64,000 nucleotides of DNA from Rhodococcus maanshanensis NBRC 100610 (GCF_001894865.1 NZ_BCXA01000002.1:1-64000); one strand, 5' to 3'; shown: positions 1 to 10,396, counted from the stretch's first letter. A program made the numbers and translations. Notes: generated by a model from the sequence alone, not told the origin.

Positions 1-982
1 ACGCGCTGCCGTTGAAGAGGGAGGTCACCGAGCCGTTCTCGAAGACCTCCTTGATGGTGCGCGCGAGCAGCGGCGCGATGGAGAGCACGGTCAGCGTCGG
101 GAAACGCTTCTCCTCGGGGATCGGCAGCGTGTTGGTCGCGATGACCTCCTTGGCGCCGCAGGACGCCAGTCGCTCCGCGGCCGGGTGCGAGAAGATGCCG
201 TGGGTGGTGGCGATGATGACGTCGCCTGCACCGGCATCCTTGAGCACCTTGACGGCGCCCGCGATGGTGCCGCCGGTGTCGATCATGTCGTCGATCAGCA
301 CGCAGGTGCGGCCGTTGACGTCACCGACAACGCGGTTGGACTTGACCTGGTTCGGGACCAGCGGGTCGCGGGTCTTGTGCACGAACGCCAGCGGCGCGCC
401 GTCGAGGGCGTCGGCCCACTTCTCTGCGACCTTGACGCGGCCCGCGTCGGGGGAGACGACGCAGATGTTGTCGGTGCCGTAGTTCTCCCGCACGTACTCG
501 GCGAGCTGACCCTGCGCGTGCATGTGATCGACGGGGCCGTCGAAGAAGCCCTGGATCTGGTCGGTGTGCAGGTCGACGGTGATGATCCGATCCGCGCCCG
601 CGGTCTTGAGCAGGTCCGCGATCAGGCGGGCCGAGATGGGCTCGCGGCCGCGGTGCTTCTTGTCCTGGCGGGCGTACGGGTAGAACGGCAGCACCGCGGT
701 GATGCGCTTGGCGGATCCACGCTTGAGCGCGTCGATCATGATCAGCTGCTCCATGACCCACTGGTTCAGCGGGGCCGGGTGGCTCTGCAGCACGAACGCG
801 TCGGAGCCACGGACCGACTCCTCGAACCGGACGAAGATCTCACCGTTGGCGAAGTCGCGGGCGGTCTGCGGGGTGACCTGGATGTCCAGCTCTTTCGCGA
901 CCTGCTCGGCCAACTCGGGATGGGCGCGACCAGAGAAGAGCATCAGGTTCTTCTGGTTGTCGATCCAATTCGCGCTAGTCAC
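1..982 (-). CDS. prs: Ribose-phosphate pyrophosphokinase (PRPP synthase), 3' end at window edge
   Basis: It makes 5-phosphoribosyl-1-pyrophosphate from ribose 5-phosphate and ATP in the cytoplasm, feeding purine, pyrimidine, histidine, tryptophan and, in this order, decaprenyl-phospho-arabinose synthesis. Reading leftwards, 327 codons are visible with the family landmarks: the early [16 protein letters not shown] region, [17 protein letters not shown], the [13 protein letters not shown] flexible-loop region, and the PRPP-binding loop [13 protein letters not shown]. The start is GTG at 980-982, overlapping the glmU stop by four bases (GTGA), so the two genes are translationally coupled. The last visible residues are LFNGSA, and base 1 gives a T on the coding strand. 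This fits a gene complete except for the last two bases of its stop codon. Family assignment is very secure. Confidence 0.96.
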   Translation of the reverse strand, partial: MTSANWIDNQKNLMLFSGRAHPELAEQVAKELDIQVTPQTARDFANGEIFVRFEESVRGSDAFVLQSHPAPLNQWVMEQLIMIDALKRGSAKRITAVLPFYPYARQDKKHRGREPISARLIADLLKTAGADRIITVDLHTDQIQGFFDGPVDHMHAQGQLAEYVRENYGTDNICVVSPDAGRVKVAEKWADALDGAPLAFVHKTRDPLVPNQVKSNRVVGDVNGRTCVLIDDMIDTGGTIAGAVKVLKDAGAGDVIIATTHGIFSHPAAERLASCGAKEVIATNTLPIPEEKRFPTLTVLSIAPLLARTIKEVFENGSVTSLFNGSA

Positions 983-2454
983 TGATCTTCGCCATCCTTG
1001 TTCGTGTTTTCGGCTTGTTGCTGTGCCCGCGCCGCCGCTTCGGCCGCCGCGGTGCCGGGTCGGTTCCGCTCGACCCAACCTTCGATGTTGCGCTGCTTAC
1101 CCCCGGACACGGCGAGCGCGCCGGGCGGAACGTCGAACCGCAGCACCGTACCCGCACCGGTGTACGCACCGTCGCCCACCTGCACCGGGGCGACGAACAT
1201 CGTGTCGGACCCGGTGCGGACGTGCGACCCCACCACCGTACGGCTCTTGCTGACGCCGTCGTAGTTGACGAAGACGCTCGACGCCCCGATGTTGCTGTGC
1301 TCGCCGACGGTGGCGTCGCCGACATAGGTCAGGTGCGGCACCTTCGAGTGCGCCCCGATGTCGGAGTTCTTCACCTCGACGAAGGCGCCCAGCTTGCCCG
1401 CCTCGCCGAGCACGGTGCCTGGCCGCAGGTAGGTGAACGGCCCGACGGTGGCGCCCGCGCCGATCGTCGAACGGTCGGCATGGGTGCGGACCACGGTGGC
1501 GCCCTCGCCGACCGTGACGTCCTTGAGGGTGGAGTCCGGGCCGATGACGGCGTCCTCGCCGATGGTGGTGCGGCCGCGCAGCTGCACACCGGGCTCGATG
1601 GTCACGTCGCGTCCGAGGGTGACGCCGACATCGATCCAGGTGCTCGCCGGGTCGACCACGGTGACGCCTGCGCGCATGTGTCCTTCGATGATGCGACTGT
1701 TCATCTCCGCGGCCACCCGGGACAGCTGGGCGCGGTCGTTGACACCGGTCACCTTGGCCTCGTCCGCGAGCTGCGCCGCATACACGTGGTGACCGTCTTC
1801 GCGAGCGATCTTGAGGACGTCGGTGAGGTAGAGCTCCTGCTGCGCGTTGTTCGTTCCGAGCTTGCCGAGTGCGTCGCGCAGGACCCTGGCGTCGAAGGCG
1901 TAGACACCGGAATTGACCTCGGTGATCGCGATCTGCTCCGGGGTGGCATCCACGTGCTCGACGATCTCGACCACCTCGCCTGCCGCGTTGCGGACGATGC
2001 GTCCATATCCGTTGGGATCGGCTGGGACGAAGGTCAGCACCGTCACCGCGGCAGGGGTGGGTGCCGTCTTGTGCTCGTCGATCAGGCCGAGCAGGGTGTG
2101 GCCGTCGAGCAACGGCACATCGGCAGCGGTGACGAGCACGACCCCGTCGAAGTCCTCGGGCAGCGACCGTAGCCCGCACTCGACCGCGTGACCGGTGCCG
2201 TTCTGTTCTTCCTGGATCGGGACGAGGATCTTGCGACCCAGTTCGGTGGCGACCTCCGACACCGCCGCGCTGACTGCGTCGCGCTCGTGCCCGACCACGG
2301 TGACCAGGTGGGTGGGGTCGAGTTCGGAGGCCGCGTACAGCGCGTGCGCGAGCATCGTCCGGCCTACCAGCGAATGCAGCACTTTGGGGGTCTTGGACCG
2401 CATCCGTGTGCCCGCTCCCGCGGCGAGGACTACCACGGCGGTCTCGGCTGGCAT
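979..2454 (-). CDS. glmU: Bifunctional GlcNAc-1-P uridyltransferase / glucosamine-1-P acetyltransferase
   Basis: This enzyme acetylates glucosamine 1-phosphate and then uridylylates it to UDP-GlcNAc, the precursor of peptidoglycan and of many cell-surface sugars. The 491-residue product has the N-terminal nucleotidyltransferase signature [15 protein letters not shown] near residues 10-24. A left-handed beta-helix of hexapeptide repeats runs from about residue 260, with the acetyltransferase-site stretch PHLTYVGDA. The C-terminal tail is Ala/Glu-rich and low-complexity, common in actinobacterial GlmU. The start is ATG at 2452-2454. The gene sits directly upstream of prs with a four-base overlap, and a tRNA-Gln lies just upstream on the same strand. 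This is the order remembered for mycobacteria. Confidence 0.97.
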   Translation of the reverse strand: MPAETAVVVLAAGAGTRMRSKTPKVLHSLVGRTMLAHALYAASELDPTHLVTVVGHERDAVSAAVSEVATELGRKILVPIQEEQNGTGHAVECGLRSLPEDFDGVVLVTAADVPLLDGHTLLGLIDEHKTAPTPAAVTVLTFVPADPNGYGRIVRNAAGEVVEIVEHVDATPEQIAITEVNSGVYAFDARVLRDALGKLGTNNAQQELYLTDVLKIAREDGHHVYAAQLADEAKVTGVNDRAQLSRVAAEMNSRIIEGHMRAGVTVVDPASTWIDVGVTLGRDVTIEPGVQLRGRTTIGEDAVIGPDSTLKDVTVGEGATVVRTHADRSTIGAGATVGPFTYLRPGTVLGEAGKLGAFVEVKNSDIGAHSKVPHLTYVGDATVGEHSNIGASSVFVNYDGVSKSRTVVGSHVRTGSDTMFVAPVQVGDGAYTGAGTVLRFDVPPGALAVSGGKQRNIEGWVERNRPGTAAAEAAARAQQQAENTNKDGEDQ

Positions 2455-2545
2455 GACGCTCCCTCGAAATCGAACCGGTCTCTACAAGCTGCTGGGTGAC
2501 CCAGCAGATCGCGCCACTGAGCCAATGGTCGCTCAGAAGTACTCG

Positions 2546-2616
2546 CTCCGCCGCCAGGACTCGAACCTGAACTATCTGAACCAAAATCAGAGGTGCTGCC
2601 ATTACACTACGGCGGA
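2546..2616 (-). tRNA. tRNA-Gln (anticodon TTG)
   Basis: Read on the minus strand, a 71-nt cloverleaf forms. The acceptor stem is TCCGCCG/CGGCGGA with discriminator G. The anticodon stem is TCTGA/TCAGA around the loop TTTTGGT, giving anticodon TTG. The T arm contains GGTTCGAGTCC. CCA is not encoded. It lies upstream of glmU on the same strand. Confidence 0.93.
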
Positions 2617-2723
2617 TTGCCGCACCTGCGGAAACGCGTCAGAAACCGGAGGCTCGACCCGGCCCCGCCTGTGCGCCCACGATCCTCGCATGCTGCCGCG
2701 GATTTGGTCGAACCGCCTCGACT

Positions 2724-2749
2724 GAATCGATTCGCGTGCCGGATAGGCT
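2724..2749 (+). promoter_or_regulatory. Probable leaderless promoter with palindrome upstream of the first TetR gene
   Basis: A -10-like TAGGCT at 2744-2749 ends six bases before the ATG at 2756, the spacing expected if transcription begins at the start codon. A perfect 10-bp palindrome GAATCGATTC (2724-2733) lies where the -35/operator region would be. That position suits an autoregulatory TetR operator. No good -35 hexamer was found, so this is a moderate call. Confidence 0.4.
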
Positions 2750-2755
2750 GGCGGC

Positions 2756-3397
2756 ATGTCCCGACCCCCGCAGGCCTCCGGCGAACGACCTCCGCGGACG
2801 CGGATGACAGGCACCCAGCGTCGTGAGCAGCTGATCGAGATCGCCCGCGCGCTGTTCGCCGAACGCGGGTACGAGGCCACCTCCATCGAGGAGATCTCGG
2901 CCCGTGCGAGCGTCTCCAAGCCCGTGGTCTACGAGCACTTCGGCGGCAAGGAGGGCCTCTACGCCGTGGTCGTGGACCGCGAGATGTCGACGCTGCTCAA
3001 CATGATCACCGCCTCCCTGTCGCAGAATCGGTCCCGGGTCCGGGTCGAGCGGGTGGCATTGGCCCTGCTCACCTACGTCGAGGAGCGCACCGACGGGTTC
3101 CGCATCCTGGTGCGCGACTCCTCGGTCACGGCGGCCGACGGTACCTATTCGTCCCTGCTGAACGATGCAGTCAGCCAGGTCGGGCACATCCTGGCCTCGG
3201 ATTTCTCCAAACGCGGCTTCGACCCGGACCTGGCGCCCCTCTACGCCCAGGCGTTGGTGGGGATGGTGTCGATGACCGCGCAGTGGTGGCTCGACGAACG
3301 GACCCCTCCCAAGGAGGTGGTGGCCGCGCACGTGGTGAACCTGTGCTGGAACGGCCTGACCAATCTGGAAGCCGAACCGAAACTCGCCGGGGAGTAG
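2756..3397 (+). CDS. TetR-family transcriptional regulator
   Basis: A 213-residue TetR-type repressor. The N-terminal helix-turn-helix spans about residues 20-65 (REQLIEIARALFAERGYEAT, then SIEEISARASVSKPVVYEHF), followed by an all-helical ligand-binding domain with a conserved-looking WWLDE segment. Its place between the tRNA-Gln/glmU block and mfd matches, from memory, Rv1019 of M. tuberculosis. The ligand and targets cannot be read from sequence. The ATG at 2756 probably heads a leaderless transcript, because a TAGGCT -10 box ends six bases upstream and there is no Shine-Dalgarno. A short GC hairpin follows the stop. Confidence 0.9.
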   Translation: MSRPPQASGERPPRTRMTGTQRREQLIEIARALFAERGYEATSIEEISARASVSKPVVYEHFGGKEGLYAVVVDREMSTLLNMITASLSQNRSRVRVERVALALLTYVEERTDGFRILVRDSSVTAADGTYSSLLNDAVSQVGHILASDFSKRGFDPDLAPLYAQALVGMVSMTAQWWLDERTPPKEVVAAHVVNLCWNGLTNLEAEPKLAGE

Positions 3398-3401
3398 GAC
3401 T

Positions 3402-3422
3402 CCCGGTTGCCACGACACCGGG
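3402..3422 (+). terminator. Short GC hairpin after TetR gene
   Basis: CCCGGT (3402-3407) pairs with ACCGGG (3417-3422) across a 9-nt loop, five bases after the TetR stop. There is no T-tract, so it is only a plausible actinobacterial-type terminator. Confidence 0.35.
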
Positions 3423-3425
3423 GCG

Positions 3426-3512
3426 GTGACTCGCGGTCCGAATACGACCGAGTTCACCGTGCGGGTGTAAAGTTTTTGATGGATTTGTCGTGGTGACAGG
3501 CCCGCGAGTCAC
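3426..3512. promoter_or_regulatory. 11-bp inverted repeat upstream of ScbR-like regulator
   Basis: GTGACTCGCGG at 3426-3436 is repeated exactly in inverted orientation as CCGCGAGTCAC at 3502-3512, with 65 bp between. The right arm also sits inside a smaller palindrome, GTGAC at 3493-3497 with GTCAC at 3508-3512. The centre is AT-richer (around 3466-3486), as expected for a promoter. The arrangement suits a looped or paired operator for the downstream TetR-family gene. Confidence 0.4.
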
Positions 3513-3571
3513 ATAGTGTGCGCGCCAGCGGCAGGCTCTAGGCCTCATGCGTCTACCGAGAAGGCGGTCCG

Positions 3572-4207
3572 ATGGTCAGGCAGGAGCGCGCGGAAGCGAC
3601 GAGGAAAGCGGTTCTCGGTGCCGCCGCGAACGTATTCGCGAGATTCGGTTATGCGAACGCGAACCTCAGCGAGATCATCGCCGAGTCCGGTGTCACCAAG
3701 GGTTCGCTCTACTTCCATTTCGCTTCCAAGGAAGAGCTCGCACGGGGCGTCATCGACGAGGGAAACAGCCGAGTGATCGCGGCCTGCGCGCCGTTGATGG
3801 ACATTCGCGACCCTGCGTTGGAGACGATGATCGGGCTCTCGTATCTGGTGACGGACGTGGCCGCAACCGATCCGATCGTCGCGGCGATGTTGCGCCTGCA
3901 TCACGAGATCGGCGATCACCGCGGAACCGGAGACAACCTCGTCGAGTTCTGGCAGCGAGAGAACTCGAACCTGGTCAAGAGGGCGATCGCGGAGGGCGAC
4001 ATCACCGCGGAGGCGGAGGCGGACGCGATCGCGACCTTCATCTTCGATGCGTTGTTCGGTGGTCGGGTCGCAGCTAGCGCGACCGGGAGCGCGGAACAAC
4101 TACCGGCCAGGATGGAAAGCACCTGGTCCTTCATTCTCACGTCGTTGGTTCCCGCCACAAAGGTCGGCTATTTCCGGGAGTTCACCCTCAGGCGTTCACG
4201 TCGTTGA
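3572..4207 (+). CDS. TetR-family regulator, gamma-butyrolactone receptor (ScbR/ArpA)-like
   Basis: A 211-residue regulator with an N-terminal helix-turn-helix (residues about 8-52). Its recognition region reads ITKG-like VTKGSLYFHFASKEELA, which resembles the gamma-butyrolactone-receptor branch (ArpA/ScbR) of TetR proteins more than generic TetR. In that branch the C-terminal domain binds a butyrolactone and releases DNA. A tryptophan-containing helix (LVEFWQREN, about residues 125-133) lies in the ligand domain. No AfsA-type butyrolactone synthase is present in the window, so the signal, if any, must come from elsewhere. The gene is monocistronic, between the Rv1019-like regulator and mfd, a place where I recall no gene in mycobacteria, so it may be an insertion. 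The receptor assignment rests on motif resemblance only. Confidence 0.75.
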   Translation: MVRQERAEATRKAVLGAAANVFARFGYANANLSEIIAESGVTKGSLYFHFASKEELARGVIDEGNSRVIAACAPLMDIRDPALETMIGLSYLVTDVAATDPIVAAMLRLHHEIGDHRGTGDNLVEFWQRENSNLVKRAIAEGDITAEAEADAIATFIFDALFGGRVAASATGSAEQLPARMESTWSFILTSLVPATKVGYFREFTLRRSRR

Positions 4208-4300
4208 CCCCATCGGCACCGGTCGGTGCCCCGGCCTACTATCTGTTGTGGTCGTCCATGCGGCGACTTCACCCGTTCGGCGAGCCCAGGAGCATCGACG

Positions 4301-7300
4301 TTGTCTTCCCGTTCTTCGAACCCGGTGGCCGTCGAACCCGCTGCCTTTCCCCTCGCCGGAGTTTTCGCGTCGGCGCTCGCCGACCCCGCCTTCGGCGGCG
4401 TGCGGGAGGCCGTCGGCTCGGCCTCGCTCGACATCGTCGCGCCCACCCCGGCCCGGCCGTTCATCGCCTCGGCCATCGCGGAGAAAGTGCAGTTGCTGCT
4501 CGTCACCGCGACGGGCCGCGAGGCCGACGACCTGACCGGTGAGCTGCGCGAGGTGCTCGGCGACGCGGTCGCCCAGTTCCCGTCCTGGGAGACGCTGCCG
4601 CACGAGCGGCTCTCGCCCGGCGCGGACACGGTCGGTCGCAGGCTCGAGGTGCTGCGCAGGCTGGCACGCCCGGACGACGCCGACTACGGCCCGCCGCTGC
4701 GGGTCATCGTCACCACCGTCCGCTCGCTGGTGCAGCCGATGGCCCCCGGGCTCGGCGAGATCGAACCGATCACGCTGCGGGTCGGATCCGAGTACGACTT
4801 CGACGCGCTGACGCACCGCCTCGTCGAACTGGCCTACGAGCGCGTCGACATGGTCGGCAAGCGTGGCGAGTTCGCGGTCCGCGGCGGCATCCTCGACATC
4901 TTCTCGCCGACCGCCGACCACCCGGTGCGGGTGGAGTTCTGGGGCGACGAGGTCACCGAGCTGCGCGCGTTCTCGGTGGCCGATCAGCGGTCGTTGCCCG
5001 AGCTCGAGGTCGCCACCCTGATCGCGCCGCCCTGTCGCGAGCTGCTGCTCACCGCGGCCGTACGTGATCGCGCGGCGGCACTGGCCGCCGACAACCAGGC
5101 CGATGCGGCGCTGGTGGAGATGCTCGACAAGCTGTCCGCAGGCATCCCGGTCGAGGGTATGGAGGCGCTGCTGCCCGTGCTGCAGAACGGCGAGCTGGCG
5201 CTGCTCACCGATGCGCTGCCTGCGAACACGCACGTGCTGCTCTGCGACCCGGAGAAGATCCGTACCCGCGCGACCGACCTGGTGCGCACCGGCCAGGAGT
5301 TCCTCGAGGCGTCCTGGACAGCGGCCTCACTGGGCGGGGCGGCGCCGCTGGACGCGTCCGCGATCGACACCTCGAGCGTCGGTGGCAAGGGCCTCGACCT
5401 CGCGGCCTCCGCCTACCGGTCACTGCGCCAGGTGCGCGAGAGCGTCGAGGCGTCCGGCAGGCCCTGGTGGACGGTCAGTCCGCTCGCCTCGGGTAGCGGC
5501 GAGGAACTGGCGCTCGAACTGCGGGCGGTGCCGGAGGTCCGCGGTTCCGACGAGCTGCTGGCCGAGCTGTTCGTGACCCTGCGGGCGCACGTGAGCGCGG
5601 GCGGTCGGGCCGCGATCGTGGTGGCCGGCTCCGGCACCGCGCACCGGGTGCTGGAGCGCCTCGCCGAGGCGGAGGTCCCGGCGACCGAGCTGGCGCCGGG
5701 CGCGGCACCGGGGCCGGGCGTGGTCGGCGTGCTCTGCGGCAGCCTGCACGACGGACTGATGTTCCCTGGCGGCGAGGCCGCCGATGCCGGCCTGGTCCTG
5801 ATCACCGAGTCCGACCTCACCGGCAACCGCGTCGCTGCGGTCGGGGACGGCAAGCGGCTGCCTGCCAAGCGGCGCAATCAGGTCGACCCGCTCGCGCTGA
5901 CCGCGGGCGACATGGTGGTGCACGATCAGCACGGCATCGGCCGGTTCGTCGAGATGGTCGAGCGGACCGTGGGCGGCGCGCGCCGCGAGTACCTGGTGAT
6001 CGAGTACGCGGCCAGCAAGCGGGGGCATCCCGGCGACCGGCTGTTCGTGCCGATGGAGTCCCTCGACCAGCTCTCCCGTTACGTCGGCGGCGAGCTGCCC
6101 GCGCTCTCGAAGCTCGGCGGCTCCGACTGGACCAACACCAAGCGCAAGGCCCGCAAGGCTGTCCGTGAGATCGCGGGGGAACTGGTCCAGCTGTACGCCG
6201 CCCGGCAGGCCGCGCCGGGGCACGCCTTCGGCCCTGACACCCCGTGGCAGAAGGAGATGGAGGACGCGTTCGCGTTCACCGAGACCCACGACCAGCTGAC
6301 GGTCATCGACGAGGTCAAGGCCGACATGGAGAAGCCGGTCCCGATGGACCGGGTGGTGATCGGCGACGTCGGCTACGGCAAGACCGAGGTCGCGGTCCGC
6401 GCCGCCTTCAAGGCCGTCCAGGACGGCAAGCAGGTGGCGGTGCTGGTGCCGACCACCCTTCTCGCGCAACAGCATCTGCAGACCTTCACCGAGCGAATGG
6501 CCTCCTTCCCCGTCAAGGTCCGGGGCCTGTCCCGGTTCACCGACCCGGGGGAGTCGCGGGAGATCATCGCAGGCATGGCGGACGGCGAGGTCGACGTCGT
6601 CGTCGGTACCCACCGCCTGTTGCAGACCGCGGTCCGCTGGAAGGACCTCGGGCTGGTGATCGTCGACGAGGAACAGCGCTTCGGCGTCGAGCACAAGGAA
6701 CACATCAAGGCGCTGCGCACCCACGTCGACGTGCTCACCATGTCCGCCACCCCGATTCCGCGAACCCTCGAGATGAGCATGGCAGGCATCCGCGAGATGT
6801 CGACCATCCTCACCCCGCCGGAGGAGCGACACCCGGTGCTCACCTACGTCGGCGCGTACGCCGACAAGCAGGTGGCCGCCGCGATCCGGCGCGAGCTGCT
6901 GCGCGACGGTCAGGTGTTCTATGTGCACAACCGGGTCAGCTCGATCGACAAGGCCGCCAAGCGTCTTCGCGACCTGGTGCCCGAGGCGCGAGTGGTGGTC
7001 GCGCACGGCCAGATGAACGAGGAGACCCTCGAGAAGACCGTGCAGGGCTTCTGGGAGCGCGAGTTCGACGTCCTCGTGTGCACCACCATCATCGAGACCG
7101 GTCTGGACATCTCCAACGCCAACACCCTGCTCGTCGAGCGGGCCGATTCGCTCGGCCTGTCACAGCTGCACCAGCTCCGCGGTCGCGTCGGCCGCAGTCG
7201 CGAGCGCGGCTACGCGTACTTCCTGTATCCGCCGGAGAAGCCGCTCACCGAGACCGCCTACGACCGCCTCGCCACCATCTCGCAGAACTCCGATCTCGGC

Positions 7301-7984
7301 GCGGGCATGGCCGTCGCGATGAAGGACCTCGAGATCCGCGGCGCGGGAAATGTGTTGGGGGCGGAACAGTCCGGTCACGTCGCAGGGGTCGGGTTCGACC
7401 TGTACGTGCGGTTGGTCGGCGAGGCCGTTGAGGCGTTCCGTGCGGTCGCCGACGGCAGACCCGTTGAGGCGGCAGCGCCTTCTTCGGAGGTCCGCATCGA
7501 CCTGCCGGTGGACGCGCACATCCCGCCCGATTACGTGACCAGCGACCGGCTCCGGCTCGAGGCATACCGGAAGCTGGCCGCCGCCACCGACTCCGAGGCC
7601 ATCGCCGCGGTGATCGAGGAGCTCGTCGACCGATACGGCCCCGTGCCGGAGGAGGTCGGCAGGCTGGTCTCGGTCGCCAAGCTGCGCCTGCTCTGCCGCG
7701 AGTTCGGCCTCGAGGAGGTCTCCGTGGCGGGCACCCAGCTCAAGATCGCGCCGATGCAGCTCCCGGACTCGAAGCAGCTCCGGCTCAAGCGCCTCTACCC
7801 GAGCGCGCAGTACCGTGCGACGACCGGGATGGTGCAGCTTCCGTTGCCGCGCACCGGCTCCGGCGGAGTCGGTGCGGACCGGCTGCGGGACGTCGAGCTG
7901 CTGCAGTACATCGCGGACTTCCTGCTCGCCCTCGACGGCCGGGCGGCGGGGGCAGTGGACGTGCGGGTGCAGGCGGGGGCGTGA
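4301..7984 (+). CDS. mfd: Transcription-repair coupling factor
   Basis: An ATP-dependent DNA translocase that removes RNA polymerase stalled at lesions and recruits UvrA. Domains in order: UvrB-homology module ([20 protein letters not shown] near residue 90), RNA-polymerase-interacting CarD-like module ([17 protein letters not shown] near 536), and superfamily-2 helicase with Walker [16 protein letters not shown] (about 687) and DEEQ box (about 789). The helicase continues with [14 protein letters not shown] and the TRG-type [11 protein letters not shown] motif, followed by the C-terminal TRCF domain. The reading frame is open from 4226, but I place the start at TTG 4301. AGGAG at 4288-4292 is eight bases upstream, and it gives 1,227 residues and an N terminus like mycobacterial Mfd. 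GTG 4325 is the alternative. mazG follows after four bases. Confidence 0.96.
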   Translation: MSSRSSNPVAVEPAAFPLAGVFASALADPAFGGVREAVGSASLDIVAPTPARPFIASAIAEKVQLLLVTATGREADDLTGELREVLGDAVAQFPSWETLPHERLSPGADTVGRRLEVLRRLARPDDADYGPPLRVIVTTVRSLVQPMAPGLGEIEPITLRVGSEYDFDALTHRLVELAYERVDMVGKRGEFAVRGGILDIFSPTADHPVRVEFWGDEVTELRAFSVADQRSLPELEVATLIAPPCRELLLTAAVRDRAAALAADNQADAALVEMLDKLSAGIPVEGMEALLPVLQNGELALLTDALPANTHVLLCDPEKIRTRATDLVRTGQEFLEASWTAASLGGAAPLDASAIDTSSVGGKGLDLAASAYRSLRQVRESVEASGRPWWTVSPLASGSGEELALELRAVPEVRGSDELLAELFVTLRAHVSAGGRAAIVVAGSGTAHRVLERLAEAEVPATELAPGAAPGPGVVGVLCGSLHDGLMFPGGEAADAGLVLITESDLTGNRVAAVGDGKRLPAKRRNQVDPLALTAGDMVVHDQHGIGRFVEMVERTVGGARREYLVIEYAASKRGHPGDRLFVPMESLDQLSRYVGGELPALSKLGGSDWTNTKRKARKAVREIAGELVQLYAARQAAPGHAFGPDTPWQKEMEDAFAFTETHDQLTVIDEVKADMEKPVPMDRVVIGDVGYGKTEVAVRAAFKAVQDGKQVAVLVPTTLLAQQHLQTFTERMASFPVKVRGLSRFTDPGESREIIAGMADGEVDVVVGTHRLLQTAVRWKDLGLVIVDEEQRFGVEHKEHIKALRTHVDVLTMSATPIPRTLEMSMAGIREMSTILTPPEERHPVLTYVGAYADKQVAAAIRRELLRDGQVFYVHNRVSSIDKAAKRLRDLVPEARVVVAHGQMNEETLEKTVQGFWEREFDVLVCTTIIETGLDISNANTLLVERADSLGLSQLHQLRGRVGRSRERGYAYFLYPPEKPLTETAYDRLATISQNSDLGAGMAVAMKDLEIRGAGNVLGAEQSGHVAGVGFDLYVRLVGEAVEAFRAVADGRPVEAAAPSSEVRIDLPVDAHIPPDYVTSDRLRLEAYRKLAAATDSEAIAAVIEELVDRYGPVPEEVGRLVSVAKLRLLCREFGLEEVSVAGTQLKIAPMQLPDSKQLRLKRLYPSAQYRATTGMVQLPLPRTGSGGVGADRLRDVELLQYIADFLLALDGRAAGAVDVRVQAGA

Positions 7985-7988
7985 GGCG

Positions 7989-8879
7989 ATGACCGTGGTG
8001 TTGCTCGACCCGCACGGCCCCACCCGGGTCCCGGCGGCGGCGGTGCGGCTGCTGCGCGGGCAGGTCGAATACGCCTCGGAGGTGCCGATCGCAGTGCGTG
8101 AAGAGCTGGGGCTGCCGCACGCACCTGGTGCCGCCGTGCTGGTGGCAGTGGACCCCCAAGGGGTACAGGTACGGCACCGCGTGTCCTCGGGTGAGGAGGT
8201 GGTCGTGGCGTCACCGGTGCCGGGGAGCCGGCTGTTGGCGGCCGTCGAGGTGATGGACAGGCTGTGGCAATTCGGCGGGTGGGAGGTCACGCAGACTCAC
8301 GACTCGCTGCGCCGCTACCTGCTCGAGGAGACCTACGAACTGCTCGACGCGATCGAGGAGGGCGACCAGGAGGGCCTGCGGGAGGAGTTGGGCGATCTAC
8401 TGCTGCAGGTGCTGTTCCACTCGCGGATCGCGCAGGAGTCGGCGACCGATCCCTTCACCGTCGACGATGTGGCGCAAACCCTGGTCGCGAAGCTGGCGTT
8501 ACGCAGCCCCCACCTCACCAACGGTCACACCGGGCCGATCGACGTGGCCGAGCAGGAGGCCGCGTGGGAGGTCGCGAAGGCCACGGAGAAGTCTCGGGCC
8601 TCCTGCCTTGACGGCATCGCGATGGCGCAGCCGGCGCTCGCGTTGGCGGAGAAGGTGATCGAGCGGGCGACCAAGGCGGGACTGCCGCAGAGCTTGATAC
8701 CCGCGGAACTCAAGACAGTGCGACTGGGCGGGTCGGGCAACGCCGAGGACGACCTGCGAAAGGCAACCTTGTCATTTGTGACGCAGATCCGGGGCGCCGA
8801 GGTCGCCGCGCATGAACACGGGATCGAACGGGGCCGCCTCACCGCGGACGTGTGGGCGCAATACTGGATTGCGCGGTAG
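7989..8879 (+). CDS. mazG: Nucleoside triphosphate pyrophosphohydrolase MazG
   Basis: It hydrolyses non-canonical or damaged (d)NTPs to monophosphates in the cytoplasm, cleaning the nucleotide pool. The 296-residue product has the all-alpha MazG domain with metal-binding EExxE...ExxD motifs. EETYELLDAIEEGD starts at about residue 113, followed by LREELGDLLLQVLFHSRIA. It carries the roughly 85-residue N-terminal extension seen in actinobacterial MazG. The ATG at 7989 lies four bases past the mfd stop (GTGAGGCGATG), so it is cotranscribed and probably coupled with mfd. This pairing of two DNA-integrity genes matches the mycobacterial order. Confidence 0.94.
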   Translation: MTVVLLDPHGPTRVPAAAVRLLRGQVEYASEVPIAVREELGLPHAPGAAVLVAVDPQGVQVRHRVSSGEEVVVASPVPGSRLLAAVEVMDRLWQFGGWEVTQTHDSLRRYLLEETYELLDAIEEGDQEGLREELGDLLLQVLFHSRIAQESATDPFTVDDVAQTLVAKLALRSPHLTNGHTGPIDVAEQEAAWEVAKATEKSRASCLDGIAMAQPALALAEKVIERATKAGLPQSLIPAELKTVRLGGSGNAEDDLRKATLSFVTQIRGAEVAAHEHGIERGRLTADVWAQYWIAR

Positions 8880-8906
8880 GTCTTCGACCGCGGAAGGTGG
8901 GTGTCG

Positions 8907-10097
8907 ATGTACGACTACTGCGTCATCGGCGGGGGCATCATCGGCGTGGCCACGGCCAGGGAACTTCTCCGCCGTCGGCCGGGAGCGAGTCTGCTCCTGC
9001 TGGAGAAGGCCGGCCGCCTCGGCATGCATCAGACCGGACACAACAGCGGCGTCATTCATTCCGGCATCTACTATCAGCCGGGCAGCCTCAAGGCGGAGCT
9101 GAGCAGGCGCGGCGCCGAGCTGACCAAGAACTTCGCGGCCGAGCACGGCATCCCCTTCGACGTACGGGGCAAACTGCTGGTCGCGACCGACGGCGTCGAG
9201 CACGCGAGAATGCAGGCGCTGTACGAGCGATCCAGGGTCAACGGGCTCGACGTCGAGGTGCTGGATCGGGCCGAGTTGCGGCGCCGCGAGCCGGCGGTGA
9301 CGGGCACCGGCGCCCTGTTCGTGCCGACGACCGGAATCGTCGACTACCGCAGGGTCACAGAGGTTTTGGCCGATCAGATTCGCTCCGCGGGCGGCGAGAT
9401 CAGGCTCGACACCGCCGTGACCGCCATCGCGGAGTCGGCCGCTCGCGTCGTGGTCAGTGGTCCGTCGGGGTCGTGGTCGGCCCGGCGTCTCGTTGTCTGC
9501 GCGGGCCTTCAGGCCGATCGAATGGCCCGAATGGCACAGATTCGCACGGACTTTCAGATCGTTCCCTTCCGGGGCGAGTACTACGAGCTGCCCGCTTGGC
9601 GTTCAGAGTTGGTGCACCACCTGATCTACCCGATCCCCGATCCGGAGTTGCCCTTTCTCGGTGTGCACCTCAGTCCGACCATCGAGGGCAGGCTGACGGT
9701 TGGCCCCAACGCGGTGCTCGGTCTGGCGCGTGAGGGCTACCGACGATTCAGCTTCGACCGCAGGGACGTGTGGGAGTACGCGCGGTTTCCCGGCTTCTAC
9801 CGGGTGGCGCACGCACACCTTCGGACCGGCATCGGCGAACTGCGGGATTCGCTGTTCAAATCCGGATACCTGGCGCGCTGCCGGAAGTACTGTCCCGAGC
9901 TGACCATCGACGACCTGCTGCCCCGCGAGGCTGGTATCCGGGCGCAGGCGGTGCTTCGCGATGGAACCCTCGTCCACGACTTCCTGATCGAGCGGTCACC
10001 ACGCTCCGTGCACGTCCTCAACGCTCCGTCGCCGGCGGCGACCTCCGCCTTGCCGATCGCCGAAGCCATTGCACACAGGCTGTTGGCCGAGGGCTGA
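8907..10097 (+). CDS. lhgO: L-2-hydroxyglutarate oxidase (FAD-dependent)
   Basis: A 396-residue flavoprotein of the DAO/GlpD superfamily that oxidises L-2-hydroxyglutarate to 2-oxoglutarate, a metabolite-repair reaction usually linked to the respiratory chain. Evidence: N-terminal dinucleotide-binding GGGIIGVATARELL (about residues 9-22), the family-specific HQTGHNSGVIHSGIYYQPGS segment, and the C-terminal GIRAQAVLRDGTLVHDF and NAPSPAATSALPIA segments. The start is ATG 8907, because GGAAGG (8892-8897) is nine bases upstream. An in-frame GTG at 8901 is too close to that site. It stands alone between mazG and the EPS locus. Confidence 0.92.
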   Translation: MYDYCVIGGGIIGVATARELLRRRPGASLLLLEKAGRLGMHQTGHNSGVIHSGIYYQPGSLKAELSRRGAELTKNFAAEHGIPFDVRGKLLVATDGVEHARMQALYERSRVNGLDVEVLDRAELRRREPAVTGTGALFVPTTGIVDYRRVTEVLADQIRSAGGEIRLDTAVTAIAESAARVVVSGPSGSWSARRLVVCAGLQADRMARMAQIRTDFQIVPFRGEYYELPAWRSELVHHLIYPIPDPELPFLGVHLSPTIEGRLTVGPNAVLGLAREGYRRFSFDRRDVWEYARFPGFYRVAHAHLRTGIGELRDSLFKSGYLARCRKYCPELTIDDLLPREAGIRAQAVLRDGTLVHDFLIERSPRSVHVLNAPSPAATSALPIAEAIAHRLLAEG

Positions 10098-10114
10098 GCT
10101 GGGGCTGCGGATCG

Positions 10115-10396
10115 TCATGGAGCCCGCAGGTGTGGGCGCAGCGCGAGGACGTGCCAGCGCTCGCTGAGTGGCTTCCGGTGATCGGTGTGGCGCACCTGCC
10201 GCCGGATCGTCGGACGGCGCACTGACTTCTCGCCGAACAGAAGCGTCTGCATCAGACTCGATCGGCGAGATACGATCTGGAACGCAATCGGTGCGGCGAT
10301 ACCGATCAGCAGGCCGAGGGCGAACAACTCCGGGCGCCTGTGACAACGTGAACGCCCGATCGAGCGAGGCCTACTTCGGACGCGTCTGTAACTCAC
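10115..10396 (-). other. Possible gene fragment with one membrane segment (unrecognised)
   Basis: Between the convergent lhgO and glycosyltransferase genes is a 93-codon minus-strand frame. It contains one hydrophobic stretch (PELFALGLLIGIAAPIAF) followed by a basic tail rich in Arg and His. I do not recognise it. There is no convincing Shine-Dalgarno and the start is GTG. It could be a decayed end of an EPS membrane protein at the boundary of the locus, or non-coding. Apart from this I see nothing in 10098-10392. Confidence 0.25.

Noticed and set aside
185-985. Long plus-strand frame opposite prs
   Set aside because: Its product is repetitive and shadow-like, while the minus strand gives a full PRPP synthetase.
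5420-7006. 528-codon minus-strand frame opposite mfd
   Set aside because: Shadow frame in a high-GC gene; mfd motifs are continuous on the other strand.
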